This document shows, one piece after another, positions 63,365 through 64,000 of a stretch of 64,000 nucleotides of DNA. This DNA is from Bactrocera neohumeralis. Taxonomy: Eukaryota > Arthropoda > Insecta > Diptera > Tephritidae. Made by a program: the position numbers and the translations under genes. The notes beneath the pieces were generated by a model. The model searched no databases. It worked only from the letters and a program-made list of their open reading frames with translations, and was not told the origin of the DNA. The DNA is taken from the NCBI RefSeq assembly GCF_024586455.1, contig NC_065919.1, positions 40,772,839 through 40,836,838 on the forward strand, written 5' to 3'. Positions within the stretch are counted from its first letter, which is position 1. Each line of letters starts with the position of its first letter.

Positions 63365-64000
63365 AAATTTTGCAATTAAATCTAAATCACTGCGCTGCAG
63401 CACAAGATCTGCTTGAACAGACAGCATTTGAAGAAAACATTGATGTCGCCTTACTAAGCGAGCAATACTCCCAGCGTTCGGAAAGCACCTGGACTACAGA
63501 CATATCTGGAAAGGCTGCAATATGGTCATGTAAAGGGCAACCAGTTATGTCTCGCTCCGAAGGACATAATTTTTTCACATGGGCAAATATACGAGGCATT
63601 TACTTTGTTAGCTGCTATGCTCCTCCCAGTGCTTCAATTAAGGATTTTGAAGACTTCCTCCTGGAACTTGCTCTAGAAACCAGAGGAAAATCCCCAATTA
63701 TAATCGCAGGCGACTTCAATGCGTGGTCGACCGCTTGGGGTAGTAGGCGCACAAACCACCGTGGGCGTCTACTACTTGAATTCCTCGGCCAAACGAATCT
63801 TACGATCCTGAATAGCGGAACGCAAAATACATTTCAAAAAGGTAACAAAGGCTCCATAATCGATCTCATGTTCGCCAACGACGCCCTTAGTAGGCACATT
63901 AAGTGGGCGGTGTCTGACACATTTACAAATAGTGACCACATGGCTATTATTGCCGAAGTCTCATATGCCGGAGGGACGGAACGCCGCAGCAGGAGCACAT
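63361..64000 (+). CDS. R1-clade LINE ORF2, endonuclease start, cut by window end
   Basis: ATG at 63361-63363 overlaps the ORF1 stop (ATGA), an arrangement used for coupled re-initiation in some LINEs. 213 codons are open to the window edge. The AP-like endonuclease motifs are present: LQLNLNH at the start (metal/substrate Asn), LLSEQYS (catalytic Glu), AGDFNAWSTAWGSRR, GSIIDLMFAN and SDHMAII (catalytic Asp-His). Reverse transcriptase should follow beyond 64000. The intact state of every motif suggests a recent and possibly active element. Which target it uses (28S rDNA for R1 itself, or other sites for relatives) cannot be told from here. Confidence 0.9.
   Translation, partial: MKILQLNLNHCAAAQDLLEQTAFEENIDVALLSEQYSQRSESTWTTDISGKAAIWSCKGQPVMSRSEGHNFFTWANIRGIYFVSCYAPPSASIKDFEDFLLELALETRGKSPIIIAGDFNAWSTAWGSRRTNHRGRLLLEFLGQTNLTILNSGTQNTFQKGNKGSIIDLMFANDALSRHIKWAVSDTFTNSDHMAIIAEVSYAGGTERRSRST

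Noticed and set aside
62548..63375. A 275-codon minus-strand frame
   Set aside because: It is antisense to R1-type ORF1; the plus-strand frame has zinc knuckles and the expected gene order.
1..64000. tRNA or rRNA genes
   Set aside because: No convincing cloverleaf, pol III box pair or rRNA sequence was noticed by eye; a covariance-model scan would be needed to exclude them.

Overview
The window looks like repeat-rich, non-genic DNA from a higher dipteran, most likely a tephritid fruit fly. This is inferred from AT-richness, abundant CATATGTATGTA-type microsatellites and the mix of P, piggyBac, Tc1/mariner, Merlin, Helitron, BEL/Pao, Ty3/gypsy errantivirus and Jockey/R1-type elements. No ordinary host gene is clearly complete. 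Almost every ORF of substance belongs to a transposable element, and most are broken by frameshifts, stops or deletions. There is one 100-base assembly gap (1178-1277).

Layout, 0-17 kb: direct and 89-bp tandem repeats (1-1177); two halves of a Merlin/ISXO2-type transposase in opposite orientations (1278-1734 minus, 4473-5210 plus) around a frameshifted MADF gene with a BESS-like C-terminus (3323-4191 minus); a ~3.53-kb near-identical duplication (5718-9249 and 13172-16699), each copy carrying a THAP/P-element transposase pseudogene; between the copies, a 1.5-kb element with ~180-bp inverted ends (10348-11860). 

17-33 kb: a snap-back hairpin (16896-17091); a piggyBac-type element with TTAA duplications (17289-20203) that contains a Jockey-type LINE; a ~1.09-kb interspersed element (20781-21870); a THAP exon; a small inverted-repeat element (23241-23832); an intact Tc1-family transposon with paired direct repeats in its ends (23918-25519); two decayed Tc1 elements with recognisable ends (26460-27880, 28080-29717); a BEL protease fragment; a 3'-truncated piggyBac (30836-32256); and a Tc1 fragment (32514-33330).

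33-50 kb: a BEL/Pao pol pseudogene, then a 9.36-kb errantivirus-like LTR retrotransposon on the minus strand (37394-46751) with both LTRs, a TATATA duplication, tRNA-Lys-type primer site, gag, protease, RT, RNase H, integrase remnant and env. It is internally deleted and has taken two later insertions, one of which was itself invaded by a palindromic mariner.

50-64 kb: mariner remnants, fragments of an endonuclease/RT-type LINE, two Helitron remnants in opposite orientation that share a 3' terminus, and at the right edge an R1-clade LINE with an intact ORF1 (62072-63364) and an ORF2 that overlaps it by ATGA and stays open to the window end.

The elements do not form a pathway. What they record is a layered history of insertions. 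The best candidates for live activity are the Tc1 element at 23.9-25.5 kb and the R1-type LINE at 62-64 kb. I do not see a convincing new cellular system. The most unusual structures are the palindromic mariner built from two 3' ends, the four-level nest at 37-47 kb, the unclassified 180-bp inverted-repeat element, and conserved near-palindromic heads of otherwise non-coding repeats.
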